From positions 1 through 64,000 of the forward strand of contig JBKBJT010000016.1 in the NCBI GenBank assembly GCA_046294345.1: 64,000 nucleotides of DNA. Direction: 5' to 3'. Positions within the stretch are counted from its first letter, which is position 1, and the number at the start of each line of letters is the position of its first letter. Shown piece by piece: positions 33,321-41,801 of this stretch. The position numbers were made by a program, and so were the translations under genes. Below the pieces are notes generated by a model. It was not told the origin of the DNA. It searched no databases and worked only from the letters and a program-made list of their open reading frames with translations. This DNA is from Ferrovibrio sp046294345. GTDB taxonomy: Bacteria; Pseudomonadota; Alphaproteobacteria; Ferrovibrionales; Ferrovibrionaceae.

Positions 33321-35441
33321 ATGTCGATAGCAGATACCATTACCTACTGGCGCTACAGGCTGGTGCCAGACCATATCGTTGGCGAAATCCTCGCGAAAAG
33401 ATGGATCGACAACGCGATCCCCTTCACAATCCTGATTGTCGTTCTGGCCGGCTTCGGCGCCGCCGTGCCGGATTTCCTCAGCCTCGGCAGCCTGACCGCG
33501 CTGACGCGCCAGCTCGGCGAATTCGGCATCGTCGTGATCGCGATGACCATCGTCATGCTGGCCGGCGGCATCGATCTCAGTGTCGGCTCGGTATTTGCGC
33601 TGGCCAACATCACGGCGCTGGCGATGCTGAACATCTTCGGCCTGCCGGTCGGCCTCGCCTTCGCAATCACCCTGGCGGTTGGTGCCGCGGTCGGGCTGGT
33701 AAACGGCCTGCTCATCGGCTATCTGCGCCTGCGGGCTTTCCTGACCACACTGGTCACCCTGATCATCGTGCGGTCCATCGTCGACATGCTGCTGCTGCAT
33801 TTCGCGGTGCAGATCTCTGCCGGCTTCGTCGATTCCGCCGTCTGGGATTTCATCGGCGACGGCAAGATCGCGGAGGTTCCATTCAGCTTCGCGCTGTTCA
33901 TTGTCATCGCCATCATCGTGCATCTGGTGCTCAGCCGCACCCGGCCCGGCTGGCATCTGATGGCCGTGGGCGGTTCGCGCCGCTCCGCCCATAATGTCGG
34001 CATCCATGTCCGCCGCACCGTCTGCCTGACCTATGTCCTCTCCGGGACGCTGGCCGCGCTGGCCGGCTTCCTGTTCGCCGCCCGCCTGGGTGGCGCCGGA
34101 TCCGATGTTGGTATCGGCCTCGAGATCACCGTGCTGACGGCGGCCGTGCTGGGCGGCAACAGCCTGGGCGGCGGCCGCGGTTCGGCGGCCAAGGCCGTGC
34201 TTGGCGCGATCACCGTGATGATCATCATCAACGGACTGGTGCGGGTCGGGGCCGGCAGCGGCGCCAATTCGCTGATTCTGGGCCTGATCCTTCTGGCAGC
34301 CGTGGCCATCGATGTGCGCTGGCTGAAAAACCGGCACAAGGTGCTGGCCAAGGTTTATGTTTCGCCGGCATTCCGCCGCCTGCCCGATCCACCCGGTACG
34401 GAAAGAGGGTCGGCCTCGCCCTATGCGCTGAACGACAAGCTGCACAATGTATCGCTGATCGGCCTGGGCGAAATCGATGGCCCCGAAGATGTCATTCTCG
34501 ACGAGAATGATCATATCTATGCCGGCACGCGGACGGGCGATATCGTCCGGTTCTTTGCGCCGGATTACAGCCGGCACGAAGTCTTCGCCCATGTCGGCGG
34601 CCGGCCGCTCGGCATGGCATTCGCCCGGGACGGGGCATTGATCTGCTGCATCGGCGGCATGGGGCTGTACCGCATTGCCCCGGACCGGCAGATAACCAAA
34701 CTGACCGACGAAACCAACCGGACGCCATTCTCGGTTGTCGACGATGCGCGGCTGCGGCTGGCAGACGACCTGGATATCGCGCCCGATGGCCGGATATTCT
34801 TCAGCGAGGCCACCATCCGCTACGAAATGCATGAATGGCCGGTCGATGGCCTGGAGTCGCGCGGCAACGGCCGCATTATCTGCTACGATCCCGGCACGAA
34901 TACGACGCGCACGATCCTGCGCAACCTGAATTTCCCGAACGGCATCTGCATGACCCATGACGGCGAATCCTTTCTGTTCGCCGAGACCTGGAGCTGCAGC
35001 GTCAGCCGGTATTATTTCGGCGGCCCCAAGGCGGGAACCGTCGAGACGGTCATCCCGGACCTGCCCGGTTATCCCGACAACATCAACCGGGCCTCGGACG
35101 GCACCTACTGGCTGGCCATGGTTGGCATCCGTACACCCAGCCTCGATCTTGCACTCAGAATGCCCGGTTTCCGGCGCCGCATGGCGCGGCGCGTGGCGCC
35201 CGATGAATGGCTGTTTCCCAACATCAACACTGGCTGCATCGTCCGTTTCGACGAAAACGGCCGCATCCTCGATGTGCTGTGGGATTTCGGCGGCAGCAAC
35301 CATCCCATGATCACCTCGATGCGCGAACACCGGGGGCATCTGTATATCGGCGGCATCCTCAACAACCGGATCGGCAGGCTGCCGCTGCCGGATGCCGATC
35401 CGCACTGGACCGGTCCGCAATCATACTGGGGCGGAAAATGA
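33321..35441 (+). CDS. Fusion: RbsC-type ABC permease + strictosidine-synthase/APMAP-like beta-propeller
   Basis: This is a 706-residue two-domain protein. Residues 1 to about 345 are a complete RbsC-type permease (MTIVMLAGGIDLSVGSVFAL, HLMAVGGSRRSAHNVGIHV, VLGGNSLGGGRGSAAKAV). A short linker follows. Residues about 375-706 form an SMP-30/strictosidine-synthase-like six-bladed propeller: GRIICYDP, LNFPNGICMTHDGESFLFAE and IPDLPGYPDNINRASDGTYW closely follow the APMAP/SSL pattern. Family members include lactonases and arylesterases. If the permease has an even helix number with cytoplasmic ends, as in RbsC, the propeller faces the cytoplasm. The start at 33321 gives the normal permease N-terminus; earlier in-frame starts exist at 33210. 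The fusion is read through in one frame with no stop. Confidence 0.88.
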   Translation: MSIADTITYWRYRLVPDHIVGEILAKRWIDNAIPFTILIVVLAGFGAAVPDFLSLGSLTALTRQLGEFGIVVIAMTIVMLAGGIDLSVGSVFALANITALAMLNIFGLPVGLAFAITLAVGAAVGLVNGLLIGYLRLRAFLTTLVTLIIVRSIVDMLLLHFAVQISAGFVDSAVWDFIGDGKIAEVPFSFALFIVIAIIVHLVLSRTRPGWHLMAVGGSRRSAHNVGIHVRRTVCLTYVLSGTLAALAGFLFAARLGGAGSDVGIGLEITVLTAAVLGGNSLGGGRGSAAKAVLGAITVMIIINGLVRVGAGSGANSLILGLILLAAVAIDVRWLKNRHKVLAKVYVSPAFRRLPDPPGTERGSASPYALNDKLHNVSLIGLGEIDGPEDVILDENDHIYAGTRTGDIVRFFAPDYSRHEVFAHVGGRPLGMAFARDGALICCIGGMGLYRIAPDRQITKLTDETNRTPFSVVDDARLRLADDLDIAPDGRIFFSEATIRYEMHEWPVDGLESRGNGRIICYDPGTNTTRTILRNLNFPNGICMTHDGESFLFAETWSCSVSRYYFGGPKAGTVETVIPDLPGYPDNINRASDGTYWLAMVGIRTPSLDLALRMPGFRRRMARRVAPDEWLFPNINTGCIVRFDENGRILDVLWDFGGSNHPMITSMREHRGHLYIGGILNNRIGRLPLPDADPHWTGPQSYWGGK

Positions 35442-36511
35442 GCTTCTTCTTCTCCCGCGCGCTGGATTCCTTTCTCGGCCGTGGCGAAAGCGCGATCACC
35501 GTTCCGGCGCTGGATGGCGCGCTGCGGCCGAACCGGCGGCTGGACGACGCACCGGTGCGCATGGCGATCCACGCGCCCGGCAGCATTGCCGTGGACCGGG
35601 ATGGTGTCGTGGTCAGTTCCGGCAGCATGCTGCATCGGCTGATCGGCAGCGGGGTTGGTGAGGTGATCCACCATGCACCATCCGACATAAGCTGCATCGC
35701 CGCGGTGGGCGGCGGTATCGCCATGGGGCTTGAGGATGGCCGCGTCGTGATTGCCGGTGGCACATTCGCCGGCGTCGAGCTGCCGGCCCGCGATGGCGCG
35801 CGCTGTCCCACGGCGATGGCCGAGCATGACGGCACCCTGTATGTCTGCCACGGTTCGGCCCGGAATCCGCCCTCCGCCTGGCAGCGCGACCTGATGGAGT
35901 GCAATGCATCCGGCTCCATCTGGCGGTTCGACCTGCGCGGCGGAGGACATCAACGCATCGTCGCCGGCCTGGCGTTTCCCGCCGGCCTGGCGATATCGGC
36001 CGATGGCCTGATCGTCTCGGAAAGCTGGAAACACCGGGTCGTGCTCATGGACAGGACAACCGGCGCCATGCGGCGTGTGATCCAGACCGACCTGCCGGGC
36101 TATCCCGGCCATCTCGGCCGTGGACCGGATGCGGGCTATGTCATGACCATGTTCGCGCCGCGCAACCAGCTGGTGGAGTTCATCCTGCGCGAGGAGCGAT
36201 ATCGGCGCCGCATGATGGCGGAAGTCGACATGCGCTACTGGGTGGCGCCCAGTTATCGCAGCGGCCGCTCCTTCTACGAGCCGCTGCAGGGCGGCGGGGT
36301 CAAACATCTCGGCATCCTCAAGCCATGGGCACCGACATTGTCTTTCGGCATGGTCGTTCTGCTGGATGAAAACTGCCTGCCCTATGACAGTTTCCAGAGC
36401 CGTGCCGATGGCATCACCCATGGCATCACCGGCGCCGTCTTTCATGACGGTGCGCTGTATGCGGCATCCCGCGGCGACGATGTCGTCGTCAGAATCGATA
36501 TCGGCGCGTAA
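35438..36511 (+). CDS. Strictosidine-synthase/SMP-30-like beta-propeller protein
   Basis: This 357-residue second propeller resembles the fused domain upstream: HAPGSIAVDRDGVVVSSGSM, LAFPAGLAISADGLIVSESW and LPGYPGHLGRGPDAGYVMTM correspond to its FPNG and LPGYPDN regions. The canonical asparagine in FPNG is alanine here (FPAG), and PDN is replaced by PGH, so metal binding and activity may differ from its partner. No signal peptide is visible. Its ATG overlaps the stop of the fusion gene (ATGA), so the two are translationally coupled and likely made in equal amounts. It may hydrolyse a related substrate or form a complex. Confidence 0.82.
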   Translation: MSFFFSRALDSFLGRGESAITVPALDGALRPNRRLDDAPVRMAIHAPGSIAVDRDGVVVSSGSMLHRLIGSGVGEVIHHAPSDISCIAAVGGGIAMGLEDGRVVIAGGTFAGVELPARDGARCPTAMAEHDGTLYVCHGSARNPPSAWQRDLMECNASGSIWRFDLRGGGHQRIVAGLAFPAGLAISADGLIVSESWKHRVVLMDRTTGAMRRVIQTDLPGYPGHLGRGPDAGYVMTMFAPRNQLVEFILREERYRRRMMAEVDMRYWVAPSYRSGRSFYEPLQGGGVKHLGILKPWAPTLSFGMVVLLDENCLPYDSFQSRADGITHGITGAVFHDGALYAASRGDDVVVRIDIGA

Positions 36512-36525
36512 AGGCAGGCCCGGTC

Positions 36526-38022
36526 ATGACGACGATCCTGGAACTCAGACAAGGTACCAAGGAATATCGCGGCGTTCCCGCGGTGAAGGATGTCTCTTTC
36601 ACCCTTGAACAGGGCGAGGTGCATGCCCTGCTCGGTGAGAATGGCGCCGGCAAGTCGACGCTGACGAAGATGCTGGCCGGCGTCGTCACGCCGACGACGG
36701 GCGAAATCCTGCTGGACGGACAACCGGTGGAACTGGGCGGGCCATCCGATGCGCTCAGCAAGGGCATTGCCATGGTGTACCAGGAAACCAGCCTGGTCCC
36801 GTCACTCACGGTGGCGCAAAACCTGTATCTCGGCGATGCCAAATGGTTCAATCGCCTGCGCGGCATATACATCGCGGCACAGCAGTTCCTGCAATCGCTG
36901 AACTTCCCGGTCGATCCGACCGCGCTGGTCTCCAGCCTTGGCGCGGGCCAGAAGCAGATGGTGGAGATCGCCCGCGCCGTGCACCACAAGGCGCGGGTGA
37001 TCATTTTCGACGAGCCGACCGGCACGCTGACCCCCGAGGAGAAGCATCACTTCTTCGCGCTGGTGAAGCGGCTGCAGGCCCGGCGGGTGTCGATCATCTT
37101 CATTTCCCATGCGCTGGAAGAGGCGCTGCAGATATCCGACCGCATCACCATCCTGCGCGATGGCGAGCATGTCGTCACCGACCGGACCGAAAGCTTCGAC
37201 CGGGACCGGATCGTGCGCGCCATGGTCGGCCGGACATTGTCCGACGAGCTCTACGGCAAGACCGGCGGGCGCCGCGCGCGGCCGGCGGGCCGCAAGGTGC
37301 TGAGCGTGCAGAATCTGTCGATGGGCACGATGGTGCGCAACAACACCTTCTCGGTGTTCGCGGGCCAGATCACCGGCATCTTCGGCCTGATCGGATCGGG
37401 CCGCACGGAAACCGCCAAGGTAATCGCCGGCATCATGAAGCGGGATTTCTTCCATGGCGGACAGGTTCGCCTGGAAGACCGGCCGGTGCGCTATCGGGTG
37501 CCGCGGCCCGCCATCAGGGACGGCATCATCTACGTCACGGAAGACCGCAAGCTGGAAGGCTTCTTCGAGACGATGTCGGTGGCCGAGAACATATATGTCT
37601 CCGCCATGGCCGGGGGACAGAGCCGGTCCAGGATCGTCAGCGTCTCGGAGATGCGGCAGCTGGCCGAAACATGGACAAAGGCGCTGAACGTCAAGGTGAT
37701 CAATTCGGATGCCCGCGTCATCGAACTGTCGGGCGGCAACCAGCAGAAGGTGGTGGTGGCCAAGGCGCTGGTGCAGAAACCGAAGCTGATCATATTCGAT
37801 GAGCCGACCCGGGGCGTCGACGTGGGCGCCATCGCCGAGATCCACCAGCTGATCAACCGCCTGGCCGATGAGGGCATGGCGGTGGTGGTTATTTCCTCCT
37901 ACCTGCCGGAAATACTGCATCTGTCGGACCGCATCCTGGTGTCGCGCCAGGGCCGGATCGTCGAGGAATTCACCGGCGGGCAGGCCGATGAGGAAACCAT
38001 CATGTATGCGGCTGTCCACTGA
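36526..38022 (+). CDS. ABC transporter ATP-binding protein, double-domain (RbsA/MglA type)
   Basis: This is a 498-residue ATPase with two nucleotide-binding domains, the form that powers RbsC-type permeases. Domain 1 has Walker A GENGAGKST (from residue 37), a modified signature LGAGQKQM and Walker B IIFDEPTGTLT. Domain 2 has a degenerate Walker A (GLIGSGRTE), the signature LSGGNQQK and Walker B IIFDEPTRGVD. Asymmetric domains of this kind are normal for the family. It starts 14 bases after the propeller gene and completes the importer. Confidence 0.94.
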   Translation: MTTILELRQGTKEYRGVPAVKDVSFTLEQGEVHALLGENGAGKSTLTKMLAGVVTPTTGEILLDGQPVELGGPSDALSKGIAMVYQETSLVPSLTVAQNLYLGDAKWFNRLRGIYIAAQQFLQSLNFPVDPTALVSSLGAGQKQMVEIARAVHHKARVIIFDEPTGTLTPEEKHHFFALVKRLQARRVSIIFISHALEEALQISDRITILRDGEHVVTDRTESFDRDRIVRAMVGRTLSDELYGKTGGRRARPAGRKVLSVQNLSMGTMVRNNTFSVFAGQITGIFGLIGSGRTETAKVIAGIMKRDFFHGGQVRLEDRPVRYRVPRPAIRDGIIYVTEDRKLEGFFETMSVAENIYVSAMAGGQSRSRIVSVSEMRQLAETWTKALNVKVINSDARVIELSGGNQQKVVVAKALVQKPKLIIFDEPTRGVDVGAIAEIHQLINRLADEGMAVVVISSYLPEILHLSDRILVSRQGRIVEEFTGGQADEETIMYAAVH

Positions 38023-38040
38023 GCCGTCCGGGGTAAGGAC

Positions 38041-40704
38041 ATGAAGACGACGCGGGCGATCCGGACCATCACATCGATTGCGGATATCGAAGCGCTTGAG
38101 GCGATGCCGTATGATGCGCTGGTCCCGGCGCGCAGGCTGCTCGAGCTGTTCCGTGCCACGGCGACGCTGCATCCCTCCCGGCCGGCGCTGACCATGATCG
38201 CCGCCGGGGGCTATGCGGGCCAATCCATCACCCTGTCGCATGCCGAGCTGTACCGGGCGATCCTGCGCGCGGCCAATTTCTTCCACCGACTTGATGCAGA
38301 TGGTGGCGTCGTTGCCTTTCTGACACCCATTCTGCCCGGCATGGTCGAGGCGCTTTACGGCGCGCAGACCAGCGGCGTGGCCAGCACGATCAACTACCTG
38401 CTGAATGCGCCGGTCATTGCCGACCTGCTCGCCGCGGAGGGGGCGACAACCCTGGTCATCCCGGCCGAGGAGTTGGACGGCGAGGTCTGGCGCAAGGCGA
38501 ACGAGGTGATCGCCCTGACGCCCACCTTGCGCAACATTGTGGTGCTGGGCGCCTCGGGCAGGGTCGCCCCGGGCCAGCTCGATTTCCAGGCCGAGCAGAA
38601 ACGCTGCCGCGACGACGGCCTCGATTTCGCGGACAAGGCCGGCCGGGATACGGTCTGCGCCCTGTTCCATACCGGGGGCACCACCGGGCGGCCAAAGCTG
38701 GTCCAGCTGACGCATGGCAACCAGATCCATGCCGCCTGGAGCTTTGCCCAGGTCCACGGCCTGGACGAACGCGATGTCGTCATCAACGGTTTTCCGCTTT
38801 TTCATGTCGGCGGCACGATCACGGCGGGCCTGTCGGTGCTGGCTGCCGGCGGCCATATGATCGTGCCGTCGCCCTATGGCCTGCGCGACAGGGGCGTGAT
38901 CGCGACCTACTGGAAGATCGTCGAGGCCTTCGGGGTGACGATCGTCGGCGGCGTGCCGACCTCGATTGCGGCCATCACTGAAGTGCCGGTCGGGCAGGCC
39001 GATATCGCTTCGGTCCGCATGGGCCTCACCGGCGGCGCCGTCTGCCCCAAGGCGGTCAGCGACCGGTTCCAGTCCCGCACCGGCATCCGGCTTTACGAAA
39101 CCTACGGGATGACCGAAACGGCGGCCGCCATCGCCTTCAACCCGGGCCGCGCCGTGCCGGTGCAGGGCAGCGTCGGCTTCCGGGCGCCTTTCGCGCGCAC
39201 GCGGATCACCAGTCTCGATCCCGCCCGCAGGGACGCGGCCTGCGCTCCGCAGGAAAGCGGCCTGGTCCAGGTCAGCGGGCCACAGGTATTCCCGGGTTAT
39301 GTCGATCCCGCGCATAACAGGGAGACCCGCAGTTCCGACGGATGGCTGATCACCGGCGATGTCGGTTACCTGACCGAGGACCAGCGCCTGGTGCTGACCG
39401 GCCGGGAAAAGGACCTCATCGTCCGCAGCGGGCACAACATCAATCCATCCGACATCGAGGATGTCGCCAATGTTTTCCCCGGCGTGCAGATTTCTGCCGC
39501 GGTGGGCATGCCCGATGCCTATGCCGGTGAGGTGCCGGTACTGTTCGTCGTGCCGTCACCCGATGCCGCAATCGACATCGACGCCCTGGAACGGCACCTC
39601 GCCAGCGCCATCGCCGAACCGCCGGCGCGGCCGAAACGGATATTCCCAATCGAGGCGCTGCCGACCACGGCCGTGGGCAAGATCGTCAAGAACGATCTGC
39701 GCGACCGCGCCATCGAGGAAAAGGTGCGCACCGAGATTGCGGGCGTGTTCGGCAATCCGGTCGAGGCCAGGATCCAGGTCGGAAAAGATGAGAAGCTGAA
39801 CACGGTGGTGCGGGTCGAGGTCGCGACATCGGATGATGGCGCCATCCGGGCGTTGCGGGCCGCGCTGGAACCCCTGCCGCAGCGATATGACATTGTGGCC
39901 ATGCCATCGGATGAGGCGGCATCGGCGGACCCCGTATTGCTCAGCCGCTCAGGGCATGTGGCCACCATCACGCTGAACCGGCCGGCTGCCATGAACGCGC
40001 TGTCGCCAGAGGTCATGGATGCGCTGGACCGCGTTCTCGACGATCTGCATGCCGATGCAGCCACGCGGGTCGTCATCCTTACCGGCGCCGGCCGGGCCTT
40101 CTGCGCCGGCGGCGACCTGATCGGATTCGGGCGGGAACTGGCGCTCGATCCGCCTTCGCTGCTCGACACGCTCGCCTATAACCAGAGAGTGCTCGAAAAG
40201 CTGAGATCGCTGCCGGTGCCGGTCGTGGCCGCCGTGAACGGCGTTGCGGTGGCCGGCGGACTCGAAATGATCCTGGCCTGCGACGTCGTCATCGCCTCCG
40301 AGACGGCAAAAATCGGTGATGGCCATGCCAGATACGCTATCGTTCCGGCCGCCGGATCGACGGTGCAACTTCTGACCAGAATGCACGGTGCGCATGCCCT
40401 GCACATGCTGTTCAGCGCCGAGCTGTTTCCGGCCCGGCAATGCATGGACTGGGGCCTGGTCAACGAGGTGGTTCCGCCGGAGCGGCTGCATGACAGGGCG
40501 CTGGAGATAGCGCGGCAATATTGCCAGCAAAGCCCCGCAGTGCTCCGGCATATGAAATCGCTGGCCCGTGCCGTGCATGACGGCACGGTGCAGTCGGGTT
40601 TACGGGCGGAGCTGTTAGCCTTCCGGACGCACCTGACGAGCCGCGATCTTGCCGAGGGCCTGCGCGCCTTCCGTGAGAAAAGACAGCCGCGATACGGGGC
40701 GTGA
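38041..40704 (+). CDS. Fusion: acyl-CoA synthetase (AMP-forming) + crotonase-domain protein
   Basis: This is an 887-residue bifunctional protein. Residues about 30-580 are an acyl/aryl-CoA ligase: P-loop THTGG-like site TGGTTGRPK at 211-219, YGMTE at 355-359, the adenylation hinge GREKDLIVRSGHNINP, and catalytic Lys547 (TTAVGKIVK). After a linker, residues about 630-887 form a crotonase domain with oxyanion loop GAGRAFCAGGDL and VAGGLEMILACDV. By eye alignment with mitochondrial enoyl-CoA hydratase, the first catalytic glutamate (GGLE) is kept but the second is histidine (GDGH), so a standard hydratase reaction is not assured. It closes the transporter unit, 18 bases after the ATPase gene. 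Confidence 0.88.
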   Translation: MKTTRAIRTITSIADIEALEAMPYDALVPARRLLELFRATATLHPSRPALTMIAAGGYAGQSITLSHAELYRAILRAANFFHRLDADGGVVAFLTPILPGMVEALYGAQTSGVASTINYLLNAPVIADLLAAEGATTLVIPAEELDGEVWRKANEVIALTPTLRNIVVLGASGRVAPGQLDFQAEQKRCRDDGLDFADKAGRDTVCALFHTGGTTGRPKLVQLTHGNQIHAAWSFAQVHGLDERDVVINGFPLFHVGGTITAGLSVLAAGGHMIVPSPYGLRDRGVIATYWKIVEAFGVTIVGGVPTSIAAITEVPVGQADIASVRMGLTGGAVCPKAVSDRFQSRTGIRLYETYGMTETAAAIAFNPGRAVPVQGSVGFRAPFARTRITSLDPARRDAACAPQESGLVQVSGPQVFPGYVDPAHNRETRSSDGWLITGDVGYLTEDQRLVLTGREKDLIVRSGHNINPSDIEDVANVFPGVQISAAVGMPDAYAGEVPVLFVVPSPDAAIDIDALERHLASAIAEPPARPKRIFPIEALPTTAVGKIVKNDLRDRAIEEKVRTEIAGVFGNPVEARIQVGKDEKLNTVVRVEVATSDDGAIRALRAALEPLPQRYDIVAMPSDEAASADPVLLSRSGHVATITLNRPAAMNALSPEVMDALDRVLDDLHADAATRVVILTGAGRAFCAGGDLIGFGRELALDPPSLLDTLAYNQRVLEKLRSLPVPVVAAVNGVAVAGGLEMILACDVVIASETAKIGDGHARYAIVPAAGSTVQLLTRMHGAHALHMLFSAELFPARQCMDWGLVNEVVPPERLHDRALEIARQYCQQSPAVLRHMKSLARAVHDGTVQSGLRAELLAFRTHLTSRDLAEGLRAFREKRQPRYGA

Positions 40705-40783
40705 TCCTTAATCCCGGATTGCTCTTCATTCCCAGCTGAAATTCACAATTTCCAGACGATGCCGTGTGGCTTAAAAATAAGTA

Positions 40784-40801
40784 TTGACTTAATTAAGTTA
40801 A
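40784..40801. promoter_or_regulatory. Palindromic operator overlapping a putative -35 of the ArsR gene
   Basis: TTGACTTAA / TTAAGTTAA forms an 18-bp inverted repeat with a single mismatch pair, in an AT-rich stretch that ends 18 bases before the ArsR ATG. The first six bases (TTGACT) also resemble a -35 box. This fits autorepression by an ArsR-type dimer. Confidence 0.55.
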
Positions 40802-40819
40802 AATTTAAATATAAGCGCC

Positions 40820-41155
40820 ATGGAACATTTCACCGCCCTGGCCGATCCCACCCGCCGTCAGATCGTGGAACTGCTCGGTCGCGGCGAACGTGCCGCCGGG
40901 GAGATCGCAGAAGGCTTTGCGATCTCGGCGCCGGCGGTGTCGCAGCACCTGAAAGTACTGCGCGAGGCGGGGCTGGTGCGGGTGCGGGTCGATGGCCAGC
41001 GGCGAATCTACGAACTCAATCCCGAGGGCCTGGCCGAGATCGATGCCTGGCTCGATCGTGTGCGCCGCTTCTGGGCGCCGCGGCTGGATGCCCTGGAGGC
41101 AGAGTTGCGCAAGCCGGCTCCGGCCAAGAGGACAGCGAAAGGAAGCAAGCGATGA
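40820..41155 (+). CDS. ArsR family winged-helix transcriptional regulator
   Basis: This is a 111-residue repressor with the ArsR-type winged helix (FTALADPTRRQIVELLGRG, then APAVSQHLKVLREAGLV and a basic wing RVDGQRRIYELN). No metal-binding cysteine motif is visible, so metals are unlikely as effectors. Such regulators are commonly paired with a downstream SRPBCC protein, as here. Its stop overlaps the next start codon (ATGA). The leader is short and contains a palindromic candidate operator. Confidence 0.9.
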   Translation: MEHFTALADPTRRQIVELLGRGERAAGEIAEGFAISAPAVSQHLKVLREAGLVRVRVDGQRRIYELNPEGLAEIDAWLDRVRRFWAPRLDALEAELRKPAPAKRTAKGSKR

Positions 41156-41727
41156 ACACTCTCTCGATGAAGCATGTGATCGACAACGATGCCTTCGGTA
41201 CGGTACTCGAATCTGGCGCTATACGGTTCCGACGTTTGTTGCCGGGCCCCATCGAACGGGTCTGGGAATACATCACCGATCCGGAAAAGCGCGCCACCTG
41301 GCTGGCGGCGGGTGAAATGGAATTGCGTGTCGGCGGCAAGGTGACGCTCAACTTCCACAATGCCAGGCTGGCACCGAAAGGCGAAGCCGTGCCCGAATGG
41401 CTTCAGCCTTTTACCGGGCCGATGTCGATGAACGGCCAGATCACGCAGCTGGAGGCACCGCACAGGCTCGGCATGACCTGGGGCGATGCCGGCGATGGCA
41501 GTCCGGCCTCGGAAGTCCTGTTCGAGCTGGAAGCGCAGGGCAAGAACGTTGTGCTGGTGCTGACGCATCGCCGCCTGACAAGCAACCGTGAGGGGTTGAT
41601 GGTTTCCTGTGGCTGGCATGTGCATCTGGGTGTTCTGGTCGCCCAGATGAATGGCGACCCGGCACCGGCCTACTGGACGAAATTCGACAAACTGCAGCCA
41701 GTTTATCGGAAGCATTTCCCCGAATAA
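41152..41727 (+). CDS. SRPBCC / AHSA1-like START-domain protein
   Basis: This is a 191-residue single-domain helix-grip protein. It shows the AHSA1 pattern: FRRLLPGPIERVWEYITDPE, KRATWLAAGEMELRVGGKV and the C-terminal GWHVHLGVLVAQMNG. These proteins bind hydrophobic ligands or act as stress cochaperone-like factors. They are frequently co-operonic with ArsR regulators, and the ATGA overlap supports that here. The ligand is unknown. A bidirectional terminator follows directly. Confidence 0.88.
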   Translation: MNTLSMKHVIDNDAFGTVLESGAIRFRRLLPGPIERVWEYITDPEKRATWLAAGEMELRVGGKVTLNFHNARLAPKGEAVPEWLQPFTGPMSMNGQITQLEAPHRLGMTWGDAGDGSPASEVLFELEAQGKNVVLVLTHRRLTSNREGLMVSCGWHVHLGVLVAQMNGDPAPAYWTKFDKLQPVYRKHFPE

Positions 41728-41734
41728 CAAACGA

Positions 41735-41766
41735 AAAGCCCGGCCTGGTTTCCCAGGTCGGGCTTT
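41735..41766. terminator. Bidirectional terminator between SRPBCC and aminotransferase genes
   Basis: A 14-bp stem with one G-T pair (AAAGCCCGGCCTGG / CCAGGTCGGGCTTT) and a 4-base loop lies between two convergent genes. A-rich and T-rich ends flank it on both sides, so it can serve both strands. Confidence 0.85.
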
Positions 41767-41801
41767 CCCATGGAGCCGCTGGCTGCCAGTTTAGCTTCTG
41801 A

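Noticed and set aside
36802..39435. An 877-residue minus-strand frame opposite the ATPase and ligase genes.
   Set aside because: It crosses a gene boundary, lies opposite conserved coding sequence and contains no motif.
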